In this document: one piece after another, positions 40,641 through 52,700 of the stretch | How the letters are laid out: the number at the start of each line of letters is the position of its first letter | Position numbering within the stretch: position 1 is the first letter of the stretch | Assembly: GCF_039555335.1 (NCBI RefSeq) | Contig: NC_092629.1 | Coordinates: forward strand, 2,985,935-3,049,934 | Length of the DNA: 64,000 bases | Origin: Amphiura filiformis | Lineage: Eukaryota > Echinodermata > Ophiuroidea > Amphilepidida > Amphiuridae | Reading direction: 5' to 3' | Notes under the pieces: model-generated | The model's input: only the letters and a program-made list of their open reading frames with translations | Databases searched by the model: none | What the model was told of the DNA's origin: nothing | Made by a program: the position numbers and the translations under genes

Positions 40641-41960
40641 CGTGCAGGCACAACCGTGGTGACCTGGTGCCCCTTGTCTGTTGAGGTAGGCCACCACGGT
40701 TGTGTTGTCTGTTTGGACAACGATATGAGATCTCACGATCACCTTCTCGAAATGCTGGAGAGTTCTCTCCACTGCCCAAAGTTCGAGAAGGTTGATATGG
40801 AACTCCGTCTCCGTGGCCGACCATAGGCCCGAGACTGAGTCTCGTGGATGTGGCCCCCCAGCCCAGCTTTTGACGCGTCGGTCGTCGTCACTACGTGGAT
40901 TTGACCGCTGGTGCAGGAAACCTGACACCTTGAGTCAAATTGGGCTGATGGGTCCACCACCAGAGTTCCTCTCGCGATCTCCGACATCGAACCGCGAGGG
41001 ATATTGGGTGACGACTGGGCCTGTAAAAGGCTAGAAGGTGTAGTTGTATAGGCCTCATGTGAAAGCGGCAGTACGGCACGAGGTCTACCATACTGGCCAT
41101 AAGGCCCAAAACCTTCATCCATGCCACAGCGGTGCCCCTCTGACTCGGCCAAGAGTCGGGCACACCTCGCCATGTTCGTCACCCTCTCGGTGAGGGCGCC
41201 GCGATCCCTCCTTGAGGTTGATCTGGGCCCCTAAGAATAGTGGTGTTCGCGTCGGGACCAAATTGGATTTCTTGACGTTGATCAGAACTCCCAGGCCCCG
41301 CACCGTACGGACTACTAACTCCACGAGACACTGTGTCTCCAGCGGGGTGCGCCCGTAAATGAACCAATCGTCCAGGTAGCAACACATGTTGACTCCCCTG
41401 CGCTTCAGGTACGCTGCCACCGCCCTGACCAGGAGTGTAAACACTCTGGGGAGGTGGACAAGCCGAATGGCAGGCATCGAAACTGGTAAGTTTGACCCTG
41501 TACCTTGAAGCGTAGAAACCTCTGATCTTGAGGTGCGATCGAACATGCAGATATGCGCCCCGAGAGATCTAGCGATGCCGCCCACATACCCTTGATGGGG
41601 CAGGCTAGCACCGAAGCGAGAGTCTCCATTCTGAACCTCTTGGGCCTGATGAACTCGTTCAACGGCTTGAGGTTCAGAATGGGCCTCCAGTCGCCGGTCT
41701 TCTTTGGAGCCAGAAAAAAAGTGCTCCAAAACCCCTTGGTGAAAGGGGGTAGACCGGGACAATCGCTTGCTTCGTGAGAAGCTGAGTGACCTCTGACAGT
41801 AGTGCCCGACGCTGGGGGCCGTCTGGCGGCACTACCGTGGACCTCTGAATCGTGCAGGCGCACGAGGGGTGGCTGGTAAATTCCAGCCTGTAACCCCCAC
41901 TGACCACTGACATACCCAGGCGCCGGTGAGATGGCATGCCATCTCTGGGCGTAATGCACA
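40629..41960 (-). pseudogene. DIRS-1 reverse transcriptase and RNase H, frameshifted
   Basis: RT shows FLAPKKTGDWRPILNLKPLN (about 41726-41667), AASLDLS, QTYQFRCLPFGLSTSP and then, after a frame change, CCYLDDWFIYGR with the catalytic YLDD. RNase H has VVTTDASKAGLGGHIH, EFHINLLELWAVERTL and [17 protein letters not shown]. The LPFGLSTSP and [14 protein letters not shown] forms are characteristic of DIRS-type rather than Gypsy/Copia RTs. The active-site residues survive but frame changes prevent one product. Confidence 0.8.
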
Positions 41961-42199
41961 GCTGCCGCCCACAGGGGGAATCCTGTGGAAGTCCAAGGCC
42001 TGCCGGCATGGACTGTCGACCGCCGTGCCCTCAGGACCGATCTGGTTTGCCACCCTTAGAAGAACGGCTCTTCTTAGGGGCTTGCCATACGATCCAGCAC
42101 TACTCTTTGCGCTTCCCAGTTTTTTGGGAGGTGCTGGAGTAGCCTCGGCTCGGGTGTAGTCTGTGGTGCGCGCCCTGCTGAAGCGGAGCTGGCGCTGAA

Positions 42200-44840
42200 G
42201 AACGCTTAGAAGACTTTTTCTTCTTGTGCTTCTTCTTCTTTTACTGCCCTTCCCTTGGTCAGGGCAGCCTCTGACTTCTTCAGAGTGCTCTCATTGGTGG
42301 CCTTCTTTGCCCGGTCCTCTACCGTAGCGCAAAAGGCCTGTCCAAAGAGTAGCCCCTGTCCCACCGAGTCTGACTTCTTCATTGCTTCAGCAAAGTCGGA
42401 GCCATAAGTTGACTGGAGGGACAGACAGGCATGCTCCCGGCGGCGAGATGACATCCTATGGGCTAGGCCCATAGAACTCTCGTTGAGGTTAGCTGTTAGC
42501 ACCGCTAACAGATTAACCTCAGGAAGAGTTCCGACGCGTTGCCCGTGGTCGTTCGCTACCTTCCTACCGAGGTGCTCGGCAAGCGTGGTAGCGACGCTTA
42601 GAGATTTCTGATAAGCGAGCGAGCTCGCTTATCGATGAGCTTTAGCTCCTCCTCCCACTGGGGAGAACGACCCGGCGCCTTGGCCGCCAGCGGCAGGCGC
42701 TGGCAACGTCTGGATCCATGTCAGGGACCCTGAGGTAGGTTTCAGAGTCCTCCTGCGAAAGACGCAGTGGAAGCGTGCAAGCAGCGCGGCGCCGAAGCTC
42801 CAGCGAGCCTGACAACCCCTGAAACCTACCCTTGAGGTCCGCGGGGAATGCAAGTGCTTGGGCGACCCTTGTGTGGACGCCGCTAGCTGGGCATCCTACT
42901 GAAAAGATGCCCTGGTCCTCCTGAATGGACTCCTCCTGAGAGAAAGCCAGGCCCAAACCTTGGGCCACACGGCTCATCACCTCAGCGGTGTCCGCAGGCA
43001 GACCATTGCTAGCGAGTTCCTCACGGGAAGCGGGGAAGGATACCTGAAGCTACCTGCACAGCCTCATCAGACTGTGAGTCGCTACTGGTTTCATCTTCCG
43101 ACTCCTTTCCCTCGCCTTCAGACTCTGATGAGGAAGAGATCTGACGACGGGCATCTGAAGGTGGACAGGGAGGTGTCGCCACCGTGTGGCTAGCCAACTG
43201 AACACCAGCAGAAGAGGGAGTACTCCCGCTAGACCCCGAGACGCTAGCCATACCGCACCCCGTGTGCCGCACGCTCTCGCTCCTGTCGCCCTAGCCATAG
43301 CAGCGCGCGGCCTACCCTGAGCTGTATCAGGGTTAGCCACTCGCCGCCCAGCCTGGGTAACAGCTGGTGGTACTGACCGTGGAAGAAACCACCCTGCGGC
43401 GGATACCACGGGGCATACCCTGTCGGTAGCTGACCCTGAAAGGATCCGCCACCAGGGAAACCCCATGGAACGGCAGTACCAGCACCGCCTCCCCTCTGTT
43501 GCCACAGAGACTGTGGCAACCAGGACGCAGTACTGCGGTACCTGCGTGGTTGTAGCGTAGGTGCCCGGTAGGGCTCCCGCCTGCGTACCACTGTACCCAT
43601 GCCTCACAGCGTTCCCCGCTAGAGGATCAAGCTGCCGTGTGTATGGGTACCCCGCTATACTGGCTGGCCCTTGGCTAAAAGGGGCTTGCCTAGTATCACG
43701 GGTAGCTGAGCGTGTATACCCTCGATCAGTCACCTCGCTACCTGAATAGGCAGTATCAATCAATGGAGCCATGCTCCGCTGAATAGATAGTGATCGATCA
43801 TAAGAGGGTAATCGACCCATTGACTGTAATGGATCACCCACGCCTGCTGGCTCTCGAGGACATAAGTGGGTTGTTGATCAGCCAGGCTGTTCAAACTACC
43901 TACCCTAACCTCTTGAGCCTCGCCCAAGGTCGCTGTGTGTGGCGGACCACTCACGGCAGCTATGGGTGCGTGCATAGTGGCTACCACTGAAGTCAAGCCG
44001 TAGCCCGCCTCGGTAGCTGCCACCGCTTGCACTTGGGTCGCTGTCCCGTGAGAGACTGCGAGCCCAACCCGGTATAGCCGCTAGCCAGTCCCGGAGGACA
44101 GCCGGCAGCCATTCCAAGGCCCAGGGCATCACTCGGCGGTCCCGCCATGGAACGCTGCTGCGTGTGACAACCCCAGTTGGTTCTGCTAAGACTACACCCG
44201 GCGTTAGCCCGGTATCGCTCTCTGCTAAACCCATGCACGTTTTCATTCGACCCTTGCGGGGAACGAAAGGCGTGCTGCGTGCCGTGGATCAACCCAGGCA
44301 AGCCGGGGTTCCACTGGCACGCTGCGTGTTACAGACCGCCGAGGCAAGCCCGAGGTCCGTTCGCACGCTGTATGCTAGATTCAACCCAGGCAAGCCCGGG
44401 TACCCTTGGCATACTGTCCGTCGCCGCTACTTCGCGGGTGCTAGACCCGCTCGTTCGCCAGCAATAGACGGGTGTCCACCTGCAAGAAACTCGCTAGAGA
44501 TCTCACTGGTAGACTGGTACTCGCCTGTTAGGGCAAGTACCGCCCTGCTGCCTGCTACTAGCTTAGACGGTATGTCAGTGCTTTCGCTGGCTGCTAGGCC
44601 TTCGGGCTCGCTAGCAGTCCCCGGAGGGTCCGCCTGCTTGCCCGGGACCGGAGCCCCAGAGGTTACCTTAGCGTGGCCCTTGCTGGCCGCGCTAGTACCT
44701 ACCATATCAATCTTACCTGTAGCCTTCTGTTTCTTGGTCTTCGTTTTCTGTCTGTGTCGAAGACCCAAACGAAGCGCTACTTTCTAAATCCTCAAGTGTA
44801 TGTCCGATAAGCCTATGCAAAAAGAAGCACACTTATTAAA
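42200..44840 (-). pseudogene. DIRS-1 Gag-like region, degenerate
   Basis: The N-terminal part, FCIGLSD followed by FGLRHRQKTKTKKQK (about 44825-44720), matches the DIRS-2 frame at 55481. The C-terminal part, [15 protein letters not shown] (about 42500-42460), also matches DIRS-2 (57900 on). The middle is repetitive and GC-rich with several frame changes. Gag identity is inferred from position 5' of RT; no zinc knuckle is evident. Confidence 0.55.
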
Positions 44841-45539
44841 TTTAGAGCAATCCCTGTGGGTGTAGCAGAGTGGATGCGGGTCCCACTCTGCCACAAGGGA
44901 AGGGCATGATTGACAAGGCCTGGACATTGTAGTAATCGGGGAGCGTATAGCACTACCCCCCCCCGAACACAAGCTCAAGCCCAATAAGCAGACCCACACG
45001 CACAGTGGCTGACGCTGACGTAGTGGTATGATATAAAAATATATGTACAAAGGGATGAAAAACTGAAAACCTTTTGCTATAGATTTGTCAGGCTGGTCCT
45101 TCGAAACCCACCGAACTCTTAGCAGTAACTCGTCATCAGACGCTGCACTGAAAGATATAACGATAGAGCACACCATAAACATAGCGATAATCACTCACCA
45201 TACATGTATACACAGTACTGTACAAACATCTATTGTAACTTACTAGTCTGCTATAGTTGTTTTACGTGAGAACAAAAAATAAAATGGCGCCCTAAGGGCG
45301 GCCATTTGAAAAACGTGGTGTCCCGTGATACTGAACGGAAACACTCATACAAGCTAAGTTTTTGGATCGTTTTTGTCACTTTTCTAGCGAAAAATGTCGT
45401 CAAAACTATCTCCTAGCGTACTATACTGGTTGGTTTTTACCTCAGGTGTAACAAACAAACTGTATATCTCGGCCCTTTGGTTCGTAATGATACTTAGCGT
45501 TGGTAAAGAAAAATCCACACGTCTATCTCATCTAGAAAC

Positions 45540-45735
45540 CAAGGAGGATAAGGGATGATTATCGTGTGTGACGTCACCGGATGGGTGAGTCCACTCGGGG
45601 GATCGGGGGGTTTTTGTTATTTATTCATTTATGTGGGACAAAATGACTATTGGTTTTTTTCCGCATCTCGGGATCGATGCAAGAAGTATCTTAATCAACA
45701 TCGGAAACGGTAAGATCGACCGGTGTACTGAGTCT
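45540..45735. repeat. DIRS-1 5' terminal inverted repeat
   Basis: AAGGAGGATAAGGGATGATT through GTGTACTGAGTCT matches in inverted orientation the 3' terminal region at 38510-38690 (CGGAAAAACCAATAGTCATT, CCCACATAAATGAATAAATA). It also matches the 5' terminus of DIRS-2 (54606-54801). Confidence 0.8.
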
Positions 45736-46610
45736 TAACAATTTTTTTTAAAGTGCAAAGTTCGTCGCCATTGTATCGGAATACAGTGTGAGCCCAATTG
45801 CGATATCCCCCAAGATTTTTCCCACAATGCACTCTGTTCTGAATTATCGAAAATGCTTAAAGTCAAACAAAGGCCCAAAGTGTAATTTTTTTTCATACCA
45901 ACTTTAATATTTATTATTATACAAATACAAAAATCTGCCCCGAGGCATAGCCGAGGGGCATAGTCATGGTTTTGAGATCACCCCCCGAATAAAAAGCAGT
46001 AAATATTTGTTTTATATACCAAATCTTGTCATCTGTTTGGTGAAAGCATCGATTTTGGGAAGAGAAATTAATAGTTTCAATGCGAACGGCACAGATTACA
46101 GTCTGTGATTTCCGCGTAAATTATAGCGCACGAAAACATTAACGAGCGCGTAATACCATTTTACGCTGGGAACAAAGCACACGCAGAACTATGCCCGGGG
46201 AATAGTTACTTTTGCGAGCATATGCCCACGCTTTTAACCAATAAGAATACGGGAATCTTTAGATGAGGTATAACATGACATATTCATGACTTCAGCGGTC
46301 TGTAAATTTGGTGCAGTTAATGGCGTATACGGAAGTGGGATTCTGATTGGCTACTTGAATCATGTCAGACATCATCGGCACCTCATTCACTGTCAAGCTT
46401 AGTAGCAGACAGGGCAGACGGACACCACTGAAGTACATGTATTTTCTCACATTAATGCAGTGTGCATGTTAAAGAATGTCACAGGTAGGCATGTCCACAT
46501 TGTTTATTATAGAGGGCGAAGTTCAACTCAAAAAGTTGCGACCACAGTAAATGGCTAAATTTGGACACCAGAAACTTGGAGACGTAGTCTAAAAAGTACT
46601 GGTACTTTAT
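45736..46610. other. Intergenic stretch right of DIRS-1, no gene seen
   Basis: AT-rich to mixed composition with no supported exon. A word block at about 46420-46490 (GTACATGTATTTTCTCACAT, GTTAAAGAATGTCACAGG) duplicates the tail of the SINE at 46615-46850. Confidence 0.4.
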
Positions 46611-46614
46611 CCTT

Positions 46615-46850
46615 GATACGGAAGTCATCTTGCAGTGGTAGTTAAGGCGGTTAATGTTGCTGGACTGTGAATCCAAGGGTCGAGGGTTCGAATCCCAGGT
46701 CCGCCTGAGCTCAGCTGGCTCTATGTATCCTTGAGCAAGGCACTTCACTCTACTTGCTTAGTGCTTCGGAGGGCACTTTAAGCTGTCGGTCCTGTGTACA
46801 TGTATTTCTGACATGAATGCAGTGTGTATACGTTAAAGAACGTCACAGGC
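46615..46850 (+). mobile_element. tRNA-derived SINE
   Basis: TGGTAGTTAAGGCGG (A-box-like) and GAGGGTTCGAATCCC (B box and T arm) are present, with a TGGACTGTGAATCCA anticodon-like arm. A non-tRNA body (CTTGAGCAAGGCACTTCACT, CTTTAAGCTGTCGGTCC) is attached. There is no proper D arm plus acceptor stem, so it is not a functional tRNA gene. Confidence 0.65.
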
Positions 46851-47345
46851 TATTTGAAAAGAGCAGGGGATCATCCCGGTACTGTTCACTGTACTTCAAA
46901 AATACACTCATCTACTCTAGGTTCCAGAGTAAAAATAAGTACAGCTTGTTTGTATGCAGTGCGATAATACTCATACATATGAGGGAGGCAGTAATAAGGA
47001 AGAAGTAGTTAGATTTCATAAAACAAAATCGCCTTTGTGTAAAATGGATCGCTGTGTTGAAAAATGATGCATTACCGGTACTTGGTTTTTTTGTACAGTA
47101 AGTCATTGTAAAGCATTGTAAATGATGGCCGCAGAAAAATGCAGACATTTGCCCATAACTTTGATGATTTTTGACCTACAGACATGGTTGACCCCTCATT
47201 TTTTAAGTTAAATAATTTCCATGTGAAATATCCTACTTGAAAATTTTGTGATCATGCCTATCACAGGCTATTCAAAAAGGGATTATTGCGGTACTGTACT
47301 TCAAAAATACACTCATCTACTCTTGGTTCCAGAGTAAAAATTAAA
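46850..47345 (+). repeat. Direct repeat pair
   Basis: GTACTTCAAAAATACACTCA and the following TCTACTC(T)TxGGTTCCAGAGTAAAAAT occur at about 46892-46940 and again at about 47295-47341. A further diverged relative of the 46930-47010 segment (AGTACAGCTTG, ATATGAGGGAGGCA) is near 48395-48460. Confidence 0.6.
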
Positions 47346-49620
47346 GACCCATTCAGTGATCCCAGGCTCCCAGCGCAAGTGTAAATAAATTAAAATTGTT
47401 TATAAATTGCTTAAGGATAAGTCATTCAAACTTTGATTCAAATTTCAAGATTAACAGAAAAAATGACCTCCGGTGCAAAAAAGTGCACCGCTGTCCGAAC
47501 GAAAAACGATAGTAAAGTACTCTCTAGCATCAAATGCATAACTATCGTGTGCAAATTCGAAGCTAGAGTTAGCCCTAGAACTCTGGACATAGTATCCGTC
47601 AGGGCCAGAGGCACTTTTTATACATTGAAAAATTTGTAGAGCATGCTTGAACAATCCTGAGTACAAAAGTTGAAAGCATTTCAATGCTTGATCGAACCAA
47701 TACAAATGTGTGTCAGATCGCTAATATACATGACAAAACCCACTTGAGAACACACAAACACAATCGCCGGTCATTTTTAAAGATGCATAAATTTACATGT
47801 ATACTCAATCGCTTTTGCAGAAAACTGAATCGCACGCATGATCAATGTACTAAATCGCCGTCGTATTTTTATGCTGAGCATGCGCATGATTTGCTGTTTT
47901 TCAAAAGCGACATGTAGGCCTATAATATTTGACACCCTCTGTCGATCAGCGTTCACTAAAATTACACACATAACTTGTGCAGTTGTAAATGACAATGATT
48001 CAGTCTGATTCATGATGAGTAACCCATGAGTATAAAAACACAGATTTACACAATAACTAATTTACATAGGCACAAAAGGCCGTGTTCATGTACCGTTTAT
48101 ACTCAGCAAAACATGGCAGAGTATGGCCCGGATGTCCTTTCTTCACAACGTTATACACTTTTCAACAAGGAAAGAGATACGAAAAGCGAACGTCTAGCTA
48201 GAGTTCTCGAGTAAATTCGAGTAAATTTGCGGAGCCACTAGTGTTTTGTGCAGTGTTCCAGTTTGGAAAAGAAATACTTAATTTTACTGTAGAAGGCTAT
48301 GCTAGCACATCTACTATGACAATGTCGACAATGACAAAGTCAAGGTACCAAAATCTGAATTTTGATGATTTGAGTCTTCAAGTTCAAGTTCAAGTACAGC
48401 TTGCTACGCAGTGCGACAACAATAGTATGTTACTCAAAAAAACATATGAGGGAGGCACTAAAGGAATAAGAAGTAATTTGCTGAAGTGAATGGTCATGAT
48501 GGTATAGGTTAAAATCACTGTGGGTTTAATCATTCAACATGTTCAATGATCAAAGACAGGTTTTGGTCGCCGTGCATTCTCTAAATTCAGTAAATTTTCA
48601 TCGTCAACCGTGTAATTGAATGGGATTATTTCGAAATTTTAAAACGCTTTATCACAAACAAATCGGCCTATGGCTATGTTAATAAATAGTATAAATACTA
48701 TCTAAAACCGTTGGGGTTCGATGATGAACCCCATGAGTATTATAGTTTATACAATTATATACAATTTAGGTATGCTACACTGTAGGTGAATACAAATTTG
48801 CCATCAAACTGCATCATTTTACATATCAAATTAAAGCCCTTGAGTAAAGAAAGCCAAAACTGAAAACATTTTTGTCATAGCACTTTCCGTAACAAAGTTA
48901 CATCTTGTCAAAGATTGACTTTCATCAAAAAGATTCTGCTAGCAAAATTCCCCAAAACGGCATTTAGGGGTGTTTCTAGATCTTAGTCTCATGGCGATAG
49001 CAGCTTTTTTAATGGAACTGCTATCAAAATCCTCTAAAATTCCATGTGCGACTGGCTCATCACCATAAAAAATCATATATTTGGGTCAAGTGAAGTATAG
49101 AAAACATATTTAAATTTATGTAGGTTTCCTTCACCGACCTGTTCTCGAAAAAAATTCAAATTTCTATGTAAATATGCATTGTGTTTGAGCCCAGGTCTCG
49201 GCGAATTTCGCTGACTAGCAAATGTGTTAACTAAGGTTTGCCTGGGCTGGGGCGGGATACTAGATACAATTATACATTGGCACGGCATATAAGACTGGCA
49301 AGCGAGTCTACCCAGTATATGGAAAATACCATACGGCCGGGCGGTTTCACGAGTTGCAGGCTCGATCATGCCACTCGCCGCCTGATCAAAGTCAAACAGA
49401 AAGTAACACAGAAAGAAATTATTTTAGGCATGTTACAGTTAGGTAAGCTTAAAAAGAAGTCTAAAAATAAAATTTGTGTGGAGTCACTGCACTGAAAGCA
49501 TACACACACCATAGCCTTCAACTTACTCAGACAAATTTTTCGAGGTTTTTGAACAAAAATATTTCCCGGCGACTTTGTCATGACATTTTATGTTGAGCGA
49601 TTATTACGAAATCTTCCTTG
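47346..49620. other. Intergenic stretch 5' of SMC2, no gene seen
   Basis: No exon can be supported. Short open frames (for example 48241-48489 plus) lack homology and overlap repeat copies. The right end grades into the SMC2 promoter region. Confidence 0.4.
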
Positions 49621-49648
49621 TGTGTGGGCGCAGACATCTTGGATTTGT

Positions 49649-49677
49649 TGCATTCTGGGTACAAATGCGCATGCGTA
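49649..49677. promoter_or_regulatory. SMC2 promoter motifs: ZNF143-like half site and NRF1-like palindrome
   Basis: TGCATTCTGGGTA (49649-49661) resembles the CCCAGAATGCA half of the ZNF143/Staf site. TGCGCATGCGTA (666-677 of 49,xxx) closely matches the NRF1 palindrome. Both lie about 110-140 bp upstream of the SMC2 start codon in a locally CpG-rich patch, where cell-cycle housekeeping promoters often carry them. There is no TATA box. Binding is inferred. Confidence 0.5.
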
Positions 49678-49787
49678 TAGACAACCAACCGTCCGAAGTA
49701 GCGCCGATTTCGATTTCTGTGCTCTTTGGTTTATGAATTTTAAATTAAGATTTCACCCTTTTTGAATCATTAATTTAAAATATAAAA

Positions 49788-52700
49788 ATGTATATCAAAG
49801 AAGTAGTCATAGATGGGTTTAAATCCTATGCTCAGAGAACTGAAGTTAAAGGATTTGATCCCCTTTTCAACGCGATCACTGGCTTGAATGGATCGGGCAA
49901 ATCCAATATTTTGGATTCCATTTGTTTTCTCCTTGGGATCTCCAACTTGTCACAGGTAAGCTTTAATTAATAATTTAATATATATTATACCAATGTGCCA
50001 TACATGCATAAAAGAGCTTCAAAATAAGATTAAACATGAAGGAAATGATTAATATATCACGTATAAACAAAATGAAATGAATGAAAACACAATCCGCAGT
50101 CGCTTTATCAGGCTGATTACACAATCATGTACATGATGTACGGGTCAGTCCATGTCAAATCAACCAGGGGTCCCCAGGTGACCCTCTCAGATTTTGATGA
50201 AATTCCATCAGAATAATCTTTTGTGGCCACAATGAACCCATACAAAAAATTGGCCCCATAGGCCATGTCGTTTTTGAGAAATGGCCCTTTGAAGTTTGGC
50301 CCGGACCCCCTTTTTGGCACTCGCGAGTGTCATTGCAGGGGTGGAATTTGGCGAGAGTCCGAGAGTCGACTCTGCAGAGACTCCCGTAAAAGTCCCTATT
50401 GCGAGAGTCCATGTGCCGATGTGGACTCCGCTGAAATTATTGGCTCCGCATGAACTTACGCTTTTTTCCATGTTTTACAACAAGAGCAGTTTCGATTTTA
50501 ATCAATAACTACCAATTAGTCAATAGCTGCAATGACATATATCATGGAAGTGAGAGTATGATGACACATATATATATTAAAAACTTAACTTTGTCAGTTT
50601 ATTTGTTAGTTTGTTTGTTTGAATGCATTTTATGTAGGCCTACATGTAATACCTTTTGGACTCCCGCAAGATTGTACAACGAGAATCCATTTATGGGAAT
50701 CCATGGACTCTCGCAAAACTCTCTTGCGAGAATCCACTTGGACTCCTGTGGCACTTAACGAAATTCCACCCCTGTCATTGGTGATTTTTACCAACTTTGG
50801 TGGCTCATAACTTCTTGTTCTGAACAGATATAAAGCTGCAATCTTGGATTCTAGCTAACCTTATGTCATATTTTCAGAATCTGGCTCTAAATTTCAGATA
50901 TCTGCTTTCCGTTTAAAGTTATGAGCACCCAAAGTTGGTCATTTATTCAACCGCAAGTGTGATTTTGTCATTTTGGGGGTCCCCTGGTGCCAAAAATATG
51001 TGAGCATATGACTCAAATGTCACATAGATACATTGACTATGGGTACATATCTGAGCCCAAAAGCAAGTTTGAGCAAATCAAACCATTAATAGGGGAATGA
51101 GCGGCATCCGAAGCTGGGTTCGGGTGAAAATTTGCCGGAGACCCCCCCTCTTTCTGACCAATGGTTGACCTTGTTGACAGTTGAAACATGAATTGAAATT
51201 TACAGCCATGAAACATACTTATGAGACCTACTTAGAAACAAAAATTCAGCTTTGGTACTCAACTCCATCATAGTTTTAGCTGAAGTGGGATTAAGTCTTG
51301 CTATTGAAGGATTGTCCAACAATAGTAGGACAAAGTAGGGTACTTTGTCCTTCAATAGTATGAAATCCCACAATAGTATGATGTCTTGCAAAAAACCCAT
51401 GCACCCTAGACGACGATTCAAAGAAAAAAGAAGAAGAAATATTTTTAAATCGTTGCCGGGGGTGGGAATCGATCTCGGGACCCTCTGCGTGGGAGGCGAG
51501 CAAAAAAAAAAAAATATTACCCCTCCAATTTTTTGATATTTTGTAGACAACATATGGGGGTATAATTCCAACATAAATTCGCTTCGCGGTCACGTGGGCA
51601 ACAAGGTCAAATTCAAGGTCAAAGTACAGAAAAAAAGGTCACAAATTTTCTCTTACTCCTACATACTAAATGATAGCAGATTTGGATTCTTTGAGAGATT
51701 AGCTAAATAATGACACCAATTTCAGCTCAGTAGGACATACGGTTACGGAGATATGGTCGCGACAATATTGATATGCGCCATTTTTCGCCAAATCGCAAAA
51801 AATGGGTGGGCATAGCGAAAACCAGACGTCCGATTAAGCTAAAATTTGAAATTTGAGCTTTGCCAGCCAAAATCACCCTGTATACCAATTTTGAACAAAT
51901 TTGAAGGGGGTGAGGTGTTTCCCATTGGGTGAATTGAGAAATAATGACCCACTTCCATAATGCATCTAATGCCAATACCACCTTTTGAGGAGTCCTTTTT
52001 AATTATTTTATTTCACATTTGTTGGCCAAAAAACCAAAACCAAACAGAACAAGTCAACAATGTTTGATAACAAGGCTGGACCCTCTAAAAATAATTATGA
52101 TTAAAAAAGTGGTGGATGCAAAATTTCAGAATTTACGTATGATACCATACCATCTTCACCATGGATGCATTTGGGTAGGTTACAGGGGCAAGGCCCTAAT
52201 TGAAACTCCATTTCCTGTTTCCTGTCATTTTTTTCCAACTCATAATGAGGCAACTTATTTATTTTTCATTATTTTGGCAATTTCCATTTCTCACAAAATT
52301 TAACCTTTTTGGCACCACCCATGTACAATTGTACATGTATGCAAGGGCTTGTACACATACAAGATACGGTACTTGAAACTAGTGAAATGGGATTCACCAA
52401 AGACATGTAATTGTGCATAATTTGCTTCAACTCCATGTAGGTACGTGCTGGAAGTCTGCAAGAATTGGTGTACAAGGCTGGACAAGCTGGCGTAACCAAA
52501 GCAACAGTAACCATAACATTTGATAACAGAGACAAGAAGCAGAGTCCTGTTGGATATGAAAGCTTTGAGGAAATTACCGTCTCCAGACAGGTAAGCAGAG
52601 GATAAGAATTCACAATGAGCATCATCATGCACAGTAGAATACCTAGACTTTAAACTGGAATGCAATTTTATATCAAATATGCGCAAAACCGAAGAGGTAC

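Larger units (their letters stand above)
38480..45735 (-). mobile_element. DIRS-type tyrosine-recombinase retrotransposon, copy 1 (DIRS-1), degenerate
   Basis: A 7.26-kb GC-rich element reading right to left. Order: 5' terminal inverted repeat (about 45540-45735), Gag-like region, reverse transcriptase, RNase H, a linker resembling the DIRS methyltransferase-like domain, tyrosine recombinase, internal complementary region, 3' inverted repeat. There is no target duplication, as expected for tyrosine-recombinase insertion. It is non-identical to but clearly of the same family as DIRS-2 (54606-61707, opposite orientation). Frameshifts split the RT and recombinase frames. The RT active site CYLDDW is still intact (about 41369). 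It sits between the 5' ends of DPH2 and SMC2. Confidence 0.9.

Noticed and set aside
43050..43841. A 263-codon open frame on the minus strand that could be taken as a separate gene
   Set aside because: It lies inside DIRS-1 between recognised Gag-like segments, and part of it (GDPLQSMGRLP) recurs in DIRS-2 Gag ([11 protein letters not shown]). It is retrotransposon-derived.
44164..44787. A 207-codon open frame on the plus strand
   Set aside because: It is antisense to DIRS-1 Gag in GC-rich repetitive sequence, and no family signature is seen.
38480..45735. A Gypsy- or Copia-type LTR retrotransposon
   Set aside because: There are no long terminal direct repeats, protease or DDE integrase. 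Inverted termini, an internal complementary region and a tyrosine recombinase identify DIRS.
46650..46710. Possible tRNA gene (GGGTTCGAATCCC)
   Set aside because: The B box is good but the D arm and acceptor stem do not fold around it. An attached non-tRNA body repeated nearby marks it as a SINE.
48241..48489. An 82-codon plus-strand frame 5' of SMC2
   Set aside because: It overlaps a diverged copy of the 46930-47010 repeat, ends in repeat sequence and has no recognisable homology.
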